Notes: generated by a model not told the origin, from the letters alone. A stretch of 64,000 nucleotides of DNA from Bacteroidales bacterium UBA3143 (GCA_002364735.1 DEZB01000071.1:29889-93888), one strand, 5' to 3'; positions 37,146 through 46,734 are shown, counted from the first letter of the stretch. A program made the numbers and translations.

Positions 37146-38129
37146 ATGGATAAGAGAGAATTTATTAAACGGAGTATGGTAGGGGCTATTGCCCTTGGAA
37201 CATCTAATAAAATTTCGAGTGCTATTGATAAAGCACCTCAGGTATATAAGGAAAAGACAATTACGAGGAAGCTTGGAAAAACAGGTTTTGATGTTTTTCC
37301 TGTAGTATATGGTGGAATTGTTTCTATGCGCGATGGACAAGATGCTTCCAATAATTATGTAGCATGGGCACGCGATAGAGGTGTTAATTATTTTGATGTT
37401 GCACCAACTTACGGAGATGCACAAGAGAAAGTGGGTAACTCTATAAAACCCTTTAGAAAAGATATATATTTGGCATCTAAAACAACGCAAAGAAATAGAG
37501 AAGATGCAGAAAAAGAATTTGAAGAATCATTGCGTTTGCTTCATACTGACTATTTTGATGTGTATCAGTTGCACAGTCTAACAACCGTTGAGGATGTAGA
37601 CAAGGCTTTTGGTAGTAATGGTGTAATGGAAATGATACAAAAAGAAAAACAACGGGGTCGGATCCGTAAAGTTGGATTCTCGGCACATTCTCAAACACAA
37701 GCACTGCGTGCCATGTCAATGTATGATTTCGATACTGTAATGTTTCCATTAAATTGGCTAATGGATATGCGTGATGGTTGGGGTTCGGGTGTTGCAAACG
37801 ATGCCAAACGCCGAGGCGTGGGAGTTATTGCAATAAAGGGACTTGCTCATCGCAAATGGATTGATGGTGATGAGCGCAATCAATATCCTAAGTCATGGGT
37901 TAAACCTATTGATGTAAGTGATAAAGATTTGGGAATCTCAGCGCTTAAATATACTTTTAAAGCAGGTGCCGATGTTATTATTCCACCTGGAGACTTCCGA
38001 AACTTTGCATTTTGTGTAGATCATATCGAAGAAATTGTAGATAATCAGATGTCTTCATCGGAAGAAGAATTGCTAAAAAAAGAATTTCTTGCTGCAAGAG
38101 AATATCCATTTTTCGAACCAAAGACTTAG
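37146..38129 (+). CDS. Aldo/keto reductase, possibly exported
   Basis: 327 residues. The NADPH-dependent TIM-barrel fold is shown by KLGKTGFDVFPVVYGG, FDVAPTYGDAQEKVG (Asp and Tyr of the catalytic tetrad), YLASKTT (Lys) and YQLHSL (His). The N-terminus MDKREFIKRSMVGAIALGTSNKI resembles a Tat signal but has KRE instead of a twin Arg, so export is uncertain. It shares an operon with the sugar dehydrogenase lipoprotein, suggesting linked carbohydrate oxidation/reduction (inference). Confidence 0.88.
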   Translation: MDKREFIKRSMVGAIALGTSNKISSAIDKAPQVYKEKTITRKLGKTGFDVFPVVYGGIVSMRDGQDASNNYVAWARDRGVNYFDVAPTYGDAQEKVGNSIKPFRKDIYLASKTTQRNREDAEKEFEESLRLLHTDYFDVYQLHSLTTVEDVDKAFGSNGVMEMIQKEKQRGRIRKVGFSAHSQTQALRAMSMYDFDTVMFPLNWLMDMRDGWGSGVANDAKRRGVGVIAIKGLAHRKWIDGDERNQYPKSWVKPIDVSDKDLGISALKYTFKAGADVIIPPGDFRNFAFCVDHIEEIVDNQMSSSEEELLKKEFLAAREYPFFEPKT

Positions 38130-38169
38130 TTTTATAGTTGATATTACAATTTAGTCTTTTGATACAAAT

Positions 38170-38212
38170 AAAAAAAGCAACACTCAAAATGTATTGGGTG
38201 TTGCTTTAATTT
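38170..38212. terminator. Bidirectional intrinsic terminator between the aldo/keto reductase and rho
   Basis: AGCAACACTCAA pairs with TTGGGTGTTGCT across a 6-nt loop. An A7 run on the left and TTTAATTTT on the right allow it to stop transcripts from both the plus-strand operon and rho. Confidence 0.85.
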
Positions 38213-38260
38213 TATGTCAGTTGCTTATTCTAATAGAATAAGACTTATCTTTCATTTCTA

Positions 38261-40300
38261 TTAGTCATTCATCGAAACCAAGAACTCTTCATTATTGATT
38301 GTTCTGCGAAGACGAGTAAGTAGGAAGTCCATTGCTTCAGTAGAATTCATATCTGCTAAGAAGTTGCGCAACACCCACATACGTTTAAGCATATCTTCCG
38401 ATAAAATTAAATCTTCTCTACGTGTGCTTGATGCAATAATATCAACAGCAGGGAATATGCGTTTATTTGAAAGTTTTCTATCCAATTGCAATTCCATATT
38501 TCCAGTACCCTTGAACTCTTCAAATATTACATCGTCCATTTTAGAACCTGTATCTGTAAGTGCAGTTGCAATGATGGTGAGTGAACCACCATTCTCAATG
38601 TTACGAGCAGCTCCAAAAAAGCGTTTTGGTTTATGCAAAGCATTTGCATCAACACCACCCGACAATACTCTACCCGATGCTGGTTGAACAGTATTGTAAG
38701 CACGTGCAAGTCTTGTAATAGAGTCCAACAAAATAACAACATCGTGACCACACTCCACTAAACTTTTAGCTTTGCTAAGAACAATTTCTGCAATTCTTAC
38801 GTGTCTCTCTGCTGGTTCATCAAAAGTAGATGCTATAACTTCAGCATTCACGCTGCGTTCCATATCTGTCACCTCTTCTGGGCGTTCATCAATCAATAGA
38901 ATAATCATGTATGCTTCTGGATGATTGTCTGCAATAGCATTGGCAATATCTTTCAAAAGCATTGTCTTGCCCGTTTTAGGTTGAGCCACAATCAATCCGC
39001 GTTGACCAAAGCCAATAGGCGAAAACAAATCTACCACGCGACACGATAAATTATCATTATGCCCTTTAGTCAAATTAAACTTACGATCGGGGAATAGTGG
39101 TTTTAGATGATCAAAAGGCACGCGGTCTCTTACTTCGTTTGGTTTTCGACCGTTAATCATGTCAACTTTCACCAATGGGAAAAACTTTTCGCCTTCTTTT
39201 GGAGGGCGTATTGGTCCTTCAACAACATCACCTGTTTTCAACCCAAATAGTCGTATTTGCGATTGCGATACGTATATATCGTCTGGCGAGGTCATGTAGT
39301 TGTAATCTGCCGAACGTAAAAAACCATACCCATCAGCTATTATTTCCAAAACGCCCGATGCTGTTAATATTCCATCAAATTCAAAAGCTGTTTCTTTTTC
39401 CTTTTTATTGGATTGAGATTTTGCTTGTTGAGAATTTTCTTGAACTTGTTGTTGAGCTTGTGTTTGGCGAGGCTGCTGTTGTTGTGGTGGTTTGCGTTGA
39501 AGCGGTGCAGGAGATGTTAATGTTTCGATAGATGCTTTTTCTGTACTTGCATTAACTTTTGCTTCAAACTTCTCAGCTATCTCTTCGTTTTCTGCCACTA
39601 CAGGGGGCAAAGCGTTTGCTTGTTCTACATCAGTTTTATCTTGCTGACGTTGTCTTTTTGAACGGAAAACTAATTGTTTCGGTTTTTGCGACTCTTCTGT
39701 GCTTTGCGACTCATCTGTTTTGGGTTCTTCCTTTTTTTCGGGAGTTTTTTGGCTCTCTTTCACAGGTATAACCTTTGCGTCTTTTTGCTCTTGTTTCTTA
39801 GGTTGATTATCTACTTTCTCATCCTGTTTCTTTGCTGGCTGATTGTCAGCTTTTACCTCTTGCTTTGGTGATGGAGGAGTAGGTTCTGGAGTTTGTGTCT
39901 TTTTAACTACTAATTGAGGTTTTGCGGTTTGGTCCTCTTTTTTATCGTGATTAGTAGAAGCTTGTTTGTTATCTGGTTTAGGTGTAGGTGCTTGTTTTTT
40001 ATTGCTTTTATTTGATGAAGTAGCTTTTTCTTCTTTTTTTGACTCATCCTCCTTTTTCAGATTTTTGTTTTGTGAGTCAGGTTTTTTAGTCGTTTTTGTT
40101 TTTTTCTTATCGCTATCTTTTTGTTTCTTAGCAAGAACAGGCTTTAGTTTTTGGGTCTCAGCAATTGCTTGCTCATCCAATATTTTGTAAATAAGCTCTT
40201 CTTTTTTATAAGCGTCCGGTCTTCGAATGCCCATTTCTTTCGCTAAAATGCGTAATTCAGTTGTGAGCTTTTCATTCAGCTCGATGATATTATAAACCAT
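38261..40300 (-). CDS. rho: Transcription termination factor Rho with large N-terminal insertion
   Basis: 679 residues, against about 420 in E. coli. A Rho N-terminal helical domain (about 1-50) is followed by about 250 residues rich in Lys, Glu, Gln and Pro, then the RNA-binding cold-shock-like domain (GYGFLRS, near 325) and the hexameric ATPase: GQRGLIVAQPKTGKTMLL (Walker A), LLIDERPEEVTDM, and HDVVILLDSITRLARAYNTV (Walker B, R loop). Long disordered insertions are known for Rho in Bacteroidota and may support phase separation or extra RNA contact. The transcript seems to have a leader of about 360 nt containing a stable hairpin. Confidence 0.97.
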   Translation of the reverse strand: MVYNIIELNEKLTTELRILAKEMGIRRPDAYKKEELIYKILDEQAIAETQKLKPVLAKKQKDSDKKKTKTTKKPDSQNKNLKKEDESKKEEKATSSNKSNKKQAPTPKPDNKQASTNHDKKEDQTAKPQLVVKKTQTPEPTPPSPKQEVKADNQPAKKQDEKVDNQPKKQEQKDAKVIPVKESQKTPEKKEEPKTDESQSTEESQKPKQLVFRSKRQRQQDKTDVEQANALPPVVAENEEIAEKFEAKVNASTEKASIETLTSPAPLQRKPPQQQQPRQTQAQQQVQENSQQAKSQSNKKEKETAFEFDGILTASGVLEIIADGYGFLRSADYNYMTSPDDIYVSQSQIRLFGLKTGDVVEGPIRPPKEGEKFFPLVKVDMINGRKPNEVRDRVPFDHLKPLFPDRKFNLTKGHNDNLSCRVVDLFSPIGFGQRGLIVAQPKTGKTMLLKDIANAIADNHPEAYMIILLIDERPEEVTDMERSVNAEVIASTFDEPAERHVRIAEIVLSKAKSLVECGHDVVILLDSITRLARAYNTVQPASGRVLSGGVDANALHKPKRFFGAARNIENGGSLTIIATALTDTGSKMDDVIFEEFKGTGNMELQLDRKLSNKRIFPAVDIIASSTRREDLILSEDMLKRMWVLRNFLADMNSTEAMDFLLTRLRRTINNEEFLVSMND

Positions 40301-40376
40301 TGTTTTTTTTGATTAAATATTTGATGCGATGATCAATTAAGTTTTTGTTTTAGTTATATATGAATGTGTGACAATG

Positions 40377-40396
40377 AGTAGTTTTAAGAAACTACT
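40377..40396 (-). promoter_or_regulatory. Hairpin in the rho leader
   Basis: AGTAGTTT pairs perfectly with AAACTACT across a 4-nt loop, about 77 nt before the rho start. No T-run follows on the minus strand, so it is not a simple intrinsic terminator. A role in rho autoregulation is conjecture. Confidence 0.4.
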
Positions 40397-40663
40397 GCTT
40401 TATAGAATTTAATAAGAAAAAGTTAAAACTACGGAGGTTTTTTTTTAATAAAATATCTCGTTTGGCTTTTTGTAATACACACACTCGAAAAATGAGCTGA
40501 GACATTAAATTAACAGTAATAAAGTTTTAGAGCTTTTCTTACAAAAAACTACTTAGAGATTTATTATCACACTAATTGTTTTTTGAAAAAAAATATAATT
40601 TGAATTTGTATAATAACAATGAAAACAAGTGTATGCTTTCATTTTTAGTTGGAGATTCAACTG

Positions 40664-40671
40664 CAAAGATA
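40664..40671 (-). promoter_or_regulatory. -7 box, probably for rho
   Basis: TATCTTTG on the minus strand with TATCTTTGC context. It is 364 bp before the rho start, the only good match in the gap on that strand. Confidence 0.5.
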
Positions 40672-40855
40672 CATCATTTTTAAAAAAATGCGTACTTTAA
40701 TTCATTTTTTTTCAAGAAACATTGATTATTTCTTGATATATATGCGTATTGGGTTGTATTATCTGATTTAAACAAGAAACTTAATTTTAAAAACGCATCA
40801 AAAAATGTTGCACACATGAAAGTTGGAACTTTATTACTGCCAAAAGCTATTTGAG

Positions 40856-41905
40856 TTAATCAATTTGCATATTTAGCTTATTTGAGTTATCCAAACGTCT
40901 TTCTAATTCTTTCTTATACACTAATACTCGTTTTCTTTCTAAAGATGAGGAATTTGTAGATTCAATAAATAGTTGTTCTGAAATTTTAATCCATGCATGT
41001 GCTGATTGAATATCGTCAAGCATTTCGTATCCTAAAGCAATATTGCTTGCTGCTTTGGCTTTATCTGTCTTTTTCTTAGATGAATTGTAAAAGCTTTCCC
41101 ATTTAGTGATAGCTTCTGCCCATTCTGACTTCTCTGCAAAAGTCTGAGCTTCGCGTGCAATAGATGAGGAAAAAGTATAATACCATCTTTCTTGTGTCAT
41201 CCAATGTGGGGTTAACACATATGTCATTTTATCGGCCGCATATATGGTTAAATCTTTCAACGCATTGTCGGCATGGGGAATAACAAACTCTGCATAAGCC
41301 ATACCATCCGATATATCAAAACCTTCCCAAACTAAACTATCAGTATACCTTACAGTTGGTATTTTCCCTTCTTGTGTGGGCATATACACCCTCATTGTTG
41401 CAGCTATCTTCCCACTTAGTGTGGTGTAAGGGTAACCTTCTTGGATGAAAGCGTCTTTCCAATCACTTGTAACCAATAATTTATCAAGAGAAACTATTGC
41501 ATCTGCTCCAGTTGATTTTTTAAGCTCTAACATTTTTTCTGGTGACAATGGTTCTTCTTTCCAATACTCTCTATCATTTCTCAAAGGTTTGTCATGTAGC
41601 ATTACTACATCATAAAACTCCTCTTCCTCCAAAAACTGAGCTAATGCTTCAGTAAATATAATGGTGAGGCTATCAGTAACAACTGCTTCCTTTTCGGATG
41701 TTGACCGTCCCAATCTTTTTTTAGTATGTCCAACATCAGATGGTTGGCTCACTGCATTGTCTACAATTAATAATCTTCTTACATCTTTTGGTAGAGTCAC
41801 TTGTGCTGGTTCGTGAGTTTGTATTGTTAGGGTTTTCATTCCCTCGCATGCAGTCAATACAAATGCTCCGATAACTATATATACGAATAGTCTAATTTTT
41901 TTCAT
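40856..41905 (-). CDS. DUF6340-like lipoprotein with helical repeat C-terminus
   Basis: 349 residues. A lipoprotein signal with lipobox VLTAC (Cys20) is followed by VTLPKDVRRLLIVDNAVSQPSD, typical of a Bacteroidota family of uncharacterised lipoproteins (DUF6340 by resemblance). The last 100 residues (AEAITKWESFYNSSKKKTDKAKAASNIALGYEM) look like TPR helices. Function unknown. It is divergent from etfB, with about 250 bp between the starts. Confidence 0.6.
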   Translation of the reverse strand: MKKIRLFVYIVIGAFVLTACEGMKTLTIQTHEPAQVTLPKDVRRLLIVDNAVSQPSDVGHTKKRLGRSTSEKEAVVTDSLTIIFTEALAQFLEEEEFYDVVMLHDKPLRNDREYWKEEPLSPEKMLELKKSTGADAIVSLDKLLVTSDWKDAFIQEGYPYTTLSGKIAATMRVYMPTQEGKIPTVRYTDSLVWEGFDISDGMAYAEFVIPHADNALKDLTIYAADKMTYVLTPHWMTQERWYYTFSSSIAREAQTFAEKSEWAEAITKWESFYNSSKKKTDKAKAASNIALGYEMLDDIQSAHAWIKISEQLFIESTNSSSLERKRVLVYKKELERRLDNSNKLNMQID

Positions 41906-42102
41906 ATGAGTTAAAATTCCTTGTTAGAATAATTATTAATCTTTTGTTATAGTTCCGTTTTGAAGATGTTGGTATGGTTTATCTTTATTATAATATTAAA
42001 GGTCATATTCTTTTATATAACAAAACTAATCAAAACTAAGTATGGTTGCATGTTTTAAACAACAAACATAATTAAAATGTTTGCAAACAAAAATAGTTTG
42101 CG

Positions 42103-42110
42103 TATTTTTG
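42103..42110 (+). promoter_or_regulatory. -7 box for the etfBA-acyl-CoA dehydrogenase operon
   Basis: TATTTTTG fits TAnnTTTG and lies 49 bp before the chosen etfB start. Confidence 0.45.
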
Positions 42111-42158
42111 TTGAATTTATAATGAATTTTTCAATAATAATTAATGCTTCAATCGAAT

Positions 42159-43031
42159 ATGAGTTATAACATAATTGTATTGGCTAAACAAGTTCCCGAC
42201 ACGCGCAATGTAGGGAAAGATGCTATGAAAGCCGATGGCACAGTAAATAGAGCAGCTCTACCAGCTATTTTTAATCCAGAAGATTTGAATGCTTTAGAGC
42301 AAGCATTGCAAATAAAAGACAACTATCCTGATTCTAAGATCACCATACTAACAATGGGTCCTGGAAGAGCAGCCGAAATAATTCGTGAAGGCCTATTTCG
42401 CGGTGCAGATGATGGTGTGTTACTTACAGACAGAGCCTTTGCTGGTGCAGATACTTTGGCTACTTCATACGCATTATCAATGGCTATTAGAAAAATTGGA
42501 GACTTCGATGTCATCATATCGGGCCGTCAAGCCATTGATGGGGATACGGCTCAAGTTGGACCACAGGTTGCCGAAAAACTTGGAATACCTCAAATTACGT
42601 ATGCCGAAGATATCCAATCAATTGAAGATGGTAAAATTCAAATAAAAAGACGCTTAGAAAATGGTGTTGAAACAGTGTCAGCTACTCTCCCCGTGCTTGT
42701 AACAGTTAATAGTTCTGCGCAAGGCTGTCGTCCACGTAATGCAAAGTTGCTGCAGAAATACAAACATGCAAAAACTGTAACTGAAAGACAAGTTGAGCAT
42801 ATCGACTACATAGATATATATAGTGAAAGACCTTATCTTAACTTAATAGAGTGGGGAGTTTCAGATGTGAATGCTGATGTATCAGCATGTGGTTTGTCAG
42901 GTTCGCCAACCAAAGTAAAGAGAATTGAAAATGTTAGTTTTCAGGCAAAAGAAAACAAAAGATTGAGTGATAATGACGAAGATATAAACGAACTGATGAA
43001 AGAGTTAATCGAAAACCACACAATTGGATAA
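42159..43031 (+). CDS. etfB: Electron transfer flavoprotein beta subunit
   Basis: 290 residues from the ATG at 42159, giving the usual MSYNIIVLAKQVPDTR start (an ATG five codons earlier is possible). FNPEDLNALEQALQIK, TMGPGRAAEIIREGLFRGADDGVLLTDRAFAGADTLATSYAL, and DVIISGRQAIDGDTAQVGPQVAE (AMP/FAD-binding region) are conserved. It pairs with EtfA 38 bp downstream and passes electrons from the acyl-CoA dehydrogenase encoded next. Confidence 0.95.
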   Translation: MSYNIIVLAKQVPDTRNVGKDAMKADGTVNRAALPAIFNPEDLNALEQALQIKDNYPDSKITILTMGPGRAAEIIREGLFRGADDGVLLTDRAFAGADTLATSYALSMAIRKIGDFDVIISGRQAIDGDTAQVGPQVAEKLGIPQITYAEDIQSIEDGKIQIKRRLENGVETVSATLPVLVTVNSSAQGCRPRNAKLLQKYKHAKTVTERQVEHIDYIDIYSERPYLNLIEWGVSDVNADVSACGLSGSPTKVKRIENVSFQAKENKRLSDNDEDINELMKELIENHTIG

Positions 43032-43069
43032 CTCACCATTGTCTCATCAAAAAAAGATAACAACAACTT

Positions 43070-44089
43070 ATGAATAATATATTTGTATATTTAGAAATAG
43101 AAGATGGTAAAGTAGCCGATGTAAGTTTGGAACTGCTCACCAAAGGACGTAGCTTAGCCAAAGAACTTGATTGCAAATTAGAAGCCACAGCTCTTGGATT
43201 TAATCTTCAAACTGTTGCCGACCAAGTTTTTCCTTACGGAGTAGATGTGCTTCATGTTTTCAACGATGAACGCTTATCTCCCTACACCACACTTCCACAC
43301 GCTTCAGTGTTGGTAAAGCTTTTCAAACAAGAGCAACCACAAATTTGCTTAATGGGTGCAACCATTATTGGTCGCGATTTAGGTCCGCGCGTTTCTTCAG
43401 CTCTTGGAAGTGGATTGACAGCAGATTGCACATCTCTTGAGATTGGTGATCATGAAGACAAAAAACAAAACAAAGTTTACGAAAAACTTCTTTATCAAAT
43501 TCGTCCAGCTTTTGGTGGCAACATTGTTGCTTGGATTATTAATCCAGACCAACGTCCACAAATGGCTACAGTGCGCGAAGGCGTAATGAAGAAAGAATTT
43601 GCACCTGTCATGAGTAAAGGTGAGGTAATAGAATATGATGTAAACGATTTTGTATCAGAAGAAGATTTTGCTGTAACAGTTATAGAAAGGCATATCGAAA
43701 AATCGAAAATAAACATCAAAGGTGCTCCAATCATTATTTCGGGTGGTTATGGAGTTGGGTCGAAAGAAAACTTCGACCTGCTTTACGATTTAGCATCTGT
43801 GATAGGTGCCGAAGTGGGTGCATCTCGTGCGGCAGTTGATGCAGGATATGCAGAGCATGGTCGACAAATTGGTCAAACCGGTATCACAGTTCGTCCAAAA
43901 CTATACATTGCTTGTGGAATATCGGGACAAATACAACACATTGCTGGTATGCAAGAAAGTGCTATTATTGTATCTGTTAACAACGATAAGAACGCACCCA
44001 TCAACTCCATTGCCGATTATGTAATAACAGGAGATATAGAGAAGGTTATTCCCAAAATGATTAAGTATTATAAACAAAACACCAAATAA
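43070..44089 (+). CDS. etfA: Electron transfer flavoprotein alpha subunit
   Basis: 339 residues. The N-terminal ETF domain has GATIIGRDLGPRVSSALGSGLTADC. The C-terminal FAD domain has the family signature GASRAAVDAGYAEHGRQIGQTGITVRPKLYIACGISGQIQHIAGM and NNDKNAPINSIADYVITGDI. It forms a heterodimer with EtfB. No quinone-linked EtfD or ETF-QO gene is in the window, so the electron acceptor is not evident. Electron bifurcation cannot be judged from the sequence by eye. Confidence 0.96.
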   Translation: MNNIFVYLEIEDGKVADVSLELLTKGRSLAKELDCKLEATALGFNLQTVADQVFPYGVDVLHVFNDERLSPYTTLPHASVLVKLFKQEQPQICLMGATIIGRDLGPRVSSALGSGLTADCTSLEIGDHEDKKQNKVYEKLLYQIRPAFGGNIVAWIINPDQRPQMATVREGVMKKEFAPVMSKGEVIEYDVNDFVSEEDFAVTVIERHIEKSKINIKGAPIIISGGYGVGSKENFDLLYDLASVIGAEVGASRAAVDAGYAEHGRQIGQTGITVRPKLYIACGISGQIQHIAGMQESAIIVSVNNDKNAPINSIADYVITGDIEKVIPKMIKYYKQNTK

Positions 44090-44225
44090 AGTTTTTTTCA
44101 TTGAACACATTTTTGGAAGACAGACAAATACAAAGTCTCTTTTTTGATGTTATGCACATCTCCCGAAATCTTCCCGTTATCTATAAAGTGTTTATGAAAT
44201 CATTCTTAAAAAAACAAATATAACA

Positions 44226-45947
44226 ATGGCAAACTTTTATACAGACACTCCTCAATTAAAGTATCATCTCAATCATCCTCTTATGAAGCGGATTGTTGAA
44301 TTGAAAGAACGCAATTATCAGGATAAAGACAAATATGACTATGCACCCATGGATTTTGAAGATGCCATGGATAGCTATGACAAAGTACTTGAAATAGTAG
44401 GTGAAATATGTGGTGATATAATTGAACCCAATGCCGAAAGTGTCGATCAAGAAGGACCACAAGTAATAAATGGACGTGTGAAATATGCTCGTGGAACACA
44501 AGAAAACTTAGATGCTACGCGTAATGCTGGTCTTATGGGATTAGCACTTCCTCGAAAGTATGGAGGTCTAAATTTTCCAATTGTTCCTTACATCATGGCT
44601 GCAGATATTGTAAGTAGGGCTGATGCAGGTTTTCAAAACCTTTGGGGACTGCAAGACTGCGCCGAAACATTGTATCAATTTGCCGACGAAGATCAAAAAG
44701 ATAGATTTTTGCCCGAAGTGACAAAAGGAGCAACCATGTCAATGGATCTTACTGAGCCTGATGCAGGTTCGGACCTTCAGGCAGTGATGCTAAAAGCAAC
44801 TTATAATGAAGATGAGGAAACTTGGTATCTCAATGGTGTTAAGCGTTTTATAACGAATGGAGATTCTGATATTCATCTTGTACTTGCTCGCTCTGAGGAA
44901 GACTCTACAGATGCACGTGGGCTATCAATGTTTGTTTATGACAAGCGGAATGGTGGTGTTAATGTGCGACGCATAGAAAACAAACTGGGTATTAAAGGTT
45001 CTCCTACATGCGAATTGGTATTCAAAAACGCCAAAGCAGAACTGGTTGGATCGCGCCGTCTTGGTCTTATCAAATATGTAATGTCTCTTATGAATGGTGC
45101 ACGTTTGGGCATTATTTCTCAAGCTGTTGGGCTATGTGAAGCCGCTTATCGTGAAGCATATAGTTATGCCATAGAGCGCCGTCAGTTTGGCAAAGCCATT
45201 ATTCACTTTCCCGCTGTGTATGAAATGATCGCTAATATCCGTGCAAAAACAGATGCTTCAAGAGCTATGTTGTACGAAACGGCTCGTTTTGTAGATATGT
45301 ACAAAGCGTTGGAAGATTTGGCGAAAGAACGCAAACTAACTCCTGAAGAGCGCAACGAGATGAAGTATTATACTCGTTTGGCCGATGCTTTTACTCCACT
45401 TGGCAAAGGTATGTCAACAGAATATGCCAATCAAACAACCTATGATGCTATTCAAATACATGGCGGTTCGGGGTTTATGAAAGATTATAAATGTGAGCGA
45501 CTTTATCGCGATGCTCGTATCACAAATATTTATGAAGGAACTACACAGCTGCAAGTTGTGGCTGCCATTCGTCATGTCACAACTGGCACATACTTGAATC
45601 GTATAAAAGAGTATGAAGAAATGGCTTTGTCTCCAGAGTTGGAAGGATTGCACAGACCTCTAACTAAGATGACCAAAATGTATGAGAAGTTGCTGGAAAT
45701 TGTGATTGAACCCAAAGACTCTGAATACCTCGATTTTCATGCACGCAGGTTAGTAGAAACCGCAGGACATATTATTTTCGGCTATCTTATATTGTTGAGC
45801 GCAAACGAAAACGCAGAGCTATTTCGTCGTTCAGCTGAAGTATACATTCATTATGGTCAAAATGAAGTAATCAAGAACTACAACTTTGTAACCAAATTTA
45901 GAATTGAAGATATGGGTTATTATAAACCAATGGTCGAGAGAAAGTAG
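44226..45947 (+). CDS. Acyl-CoA dehydrogenase (long form)
   Basis: 573 residues, longer than the about 380 of short-chain enzymes. The core has MSMDLTEPDAGSDLQAV (FAD-binding), WYLNGVKRFITNGDSDI, LGIKGSPTCEL, YAIERRQFGKAI and the catalytic-base region RDARITNIYEGTTQLQ. The extra C-terminal helical domain (about 455-573) resembles that of AidB/FadE12-type members. It would oxidise a saturated acyl-CoA and hand electrons to EtfBA. A strong terminator follows. Confidence 0.93.
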   Translation: MANFYTDTPQLKYHLNHPLMKRIVELKERNYQDKDKYDYAPMDFEDAMDSYDKVLEIVGEICGDIIEPNAESVDQEGPQVINGRVKYARGTQENLDATRNAGLMGLALPRKYGGLNFPIVPYIMAADIVSRADAGFQNLWGLQDCAETLYQFADEDQKDRFLPEVTKGATMSMDLTEPDAGSDLQAVMLKATYNEDEETWYLNGVKRFITNGDSDIHLVLARSEEDSTDARGLSMFVYDKRNGGVNVRRIENKLGIKGSPTCELVFKNAKAELVGSRRLGLIKYVMSLMNGARLGIISQAVGLCEAAYREAYSYAIERRQFGKAIIHFPAVYEMIANIRAKTDASRAMLYETARFVDMYKALEDLAKERKLTPEERNEMKYYTRLADAFTPLGKGMSTEYANQTTYDAIQIHGGSGFMKDYKCERLYRDARITNIYEGTTQLQVVAAIRHVTTGTYLNRIKEYEEMALSPELEGLHRPLTKMTKMYEKLLEIVIEPKDSEYLDFHARRLVETAGHIIFGYLILLSANENAELFRRSAEVYIHYGQNEVIKNYNFVTKFRIEDMGYYKPMVERK

Positions 45948-45988
45948 GGAGATATTCTATTTAATTAAATAGCGAAATTACTATTTAG

Positions 45989-46027
45989 ACGGCTAATAAC
46001 ATCTGTGTTATTGGCCGTTTTTCTTTC
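45989..46027 (+). terminator. Intrinsic terminator after the acyl-CoA dehydrogenase gene
   Basis: ACGGCTAATAAC pairs with GTTATTGGCCGT across a 6-nt loop, with one mismatch, followed by TTTTCTTTCTT. Confidence 0.85.
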
Positions 46028-46083
46028 TTAATAAAGTAATTTTAGAATTCTATTCAATTCTTGTGCTCATCACAAGCTAATTG

Positions 46084-46371
46084 CACTTTTGATCCAACCA
46101 GAAGGTCAAAAGTGAAACTGCAAGTTTTGACATCTACTTCAAATTTATTTGAAATGTCGAGTTTTCATTTCAAATAATAAGCTTTATCTGACACTCCACA
46201 TTGTTTAATATTCTTTCAAGCGTCAATTTGTAAATAAATGTGCATCATTATTCACAATTCATTATTAAATGTGTCATTTAACAGTTAGAAACCTAATCTA
46301 CCGCGGTAGATTAGACATTCATCTGTTGCAAACACTATCTACGAGTGTAGAAATGTTTTGAATCACTAAAA
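46084..46371. repeat. Ladder of dissimilar palindromes at roughly 20-21-bp steps
   Basis: Inverted repeats: CACTTTTGA/TCAAAAGTG (46084-46114, centre 99), AAACT/AGTTT (46115-46127, centre 121), TTCAAAT/ATTTGAA (46138-46153), ATTTGAAATG/CATTTCAAAT (46147-46175, centre 161), AAGCTT (centre 181.5), AATG/CATT (centre 243), CACA/TGTG (centre 263), TAAC/GTTA (centre 283), a perfect 22-bp palindrome around CCGCGG (46293-46314, centre 303.5) and CTAC/GTAG (46339-46350, centre 344.5). The sequence differs from step to step, but centres tend to fall 20-22 bp apart. Some steps, around 201-223, are weak. Confidence 0.55.
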
Positions 46372-46666
46372 TGACGCTTTCTTTAGGAGAGTAGAGTAGA
46401 AACATGCAGTGAAAAAAGAAAAGGTAGTATAAGATTGAAGAATCATGAAATGAGATTATAATATTCACATCGGAAATTGCATCTATAAAGCTGAAATGGG
46501 GAAAAAAAGGGCAACAATATGAAAAAAGAGTCTTTTAAAACATTTTGCAGATGGTGGATGCAAGTTTCAACTGTTTTCAACATTTTGTAGGCTTGCAAAA
46601 TGTTTGAAAAAGATATATTGAAAAACAACCCTATTTTGCAGCATTTCATAAAATAATCATGACACA

Positions 46667-46698
46667 AAAAACGCTTTCAGAGCTCTGAAAGCGTTTTT
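46667..46698 (-). terminator. Intrinsic terminator after gapA (perfect 32-bp palindrome)
   Basis: AAAAACGCTTTCAGAG is followed directly by its exact reverse complement, giving A5 and T5 runs on either side. It lies 37 bp after the gapA stop and can work in both directions. Confidence 0.9.
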
Positions 46699-46734
46699 GC
46701 TAATATATTAAGGATAAGAGAACGGTATTTTGAA

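Larger units (their letters stand above)
40301..40855. other. 555-bp gene-free region: rho leader and upstream
   Basis: AT-rich. It holds the likely rho promoter (40664), a hairpin at 40377-40396 in the presumed leader, and homopolymer-rich DNA. No open frame worth calling was seen. Confidence 0.6.
45948..46734. other. 787-bp convergent intergenic region rich in inverted repeats
   Basis: Lies between the 3' ends of the acyl-CoA dehydrogenase gene (+) and gapA (-). It contains terminators at both ends (45989 and 46667), a palindrome ladder at 46084-46371, and a further hairpin at 46574-46610 (CATTTTG/CAAAATG with flanking TTTTCAA/TTGAAAA). No gene is visible. Confidence 0.65.

Noticed and set aside
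37146..37220. Functional Tat signal on the aldo/keto reductase
   Set aside because: The n-region resembles a Tat signal, but the twin arginine is replaced (KREFIKRS), so export is left open rather than called.
46443..46667. 74-residue minus-strand frame before gapA terminator
   Set aside because: AT-rich composition, no promoter, overlaps hairpins and the terminator; no recognisable domain.
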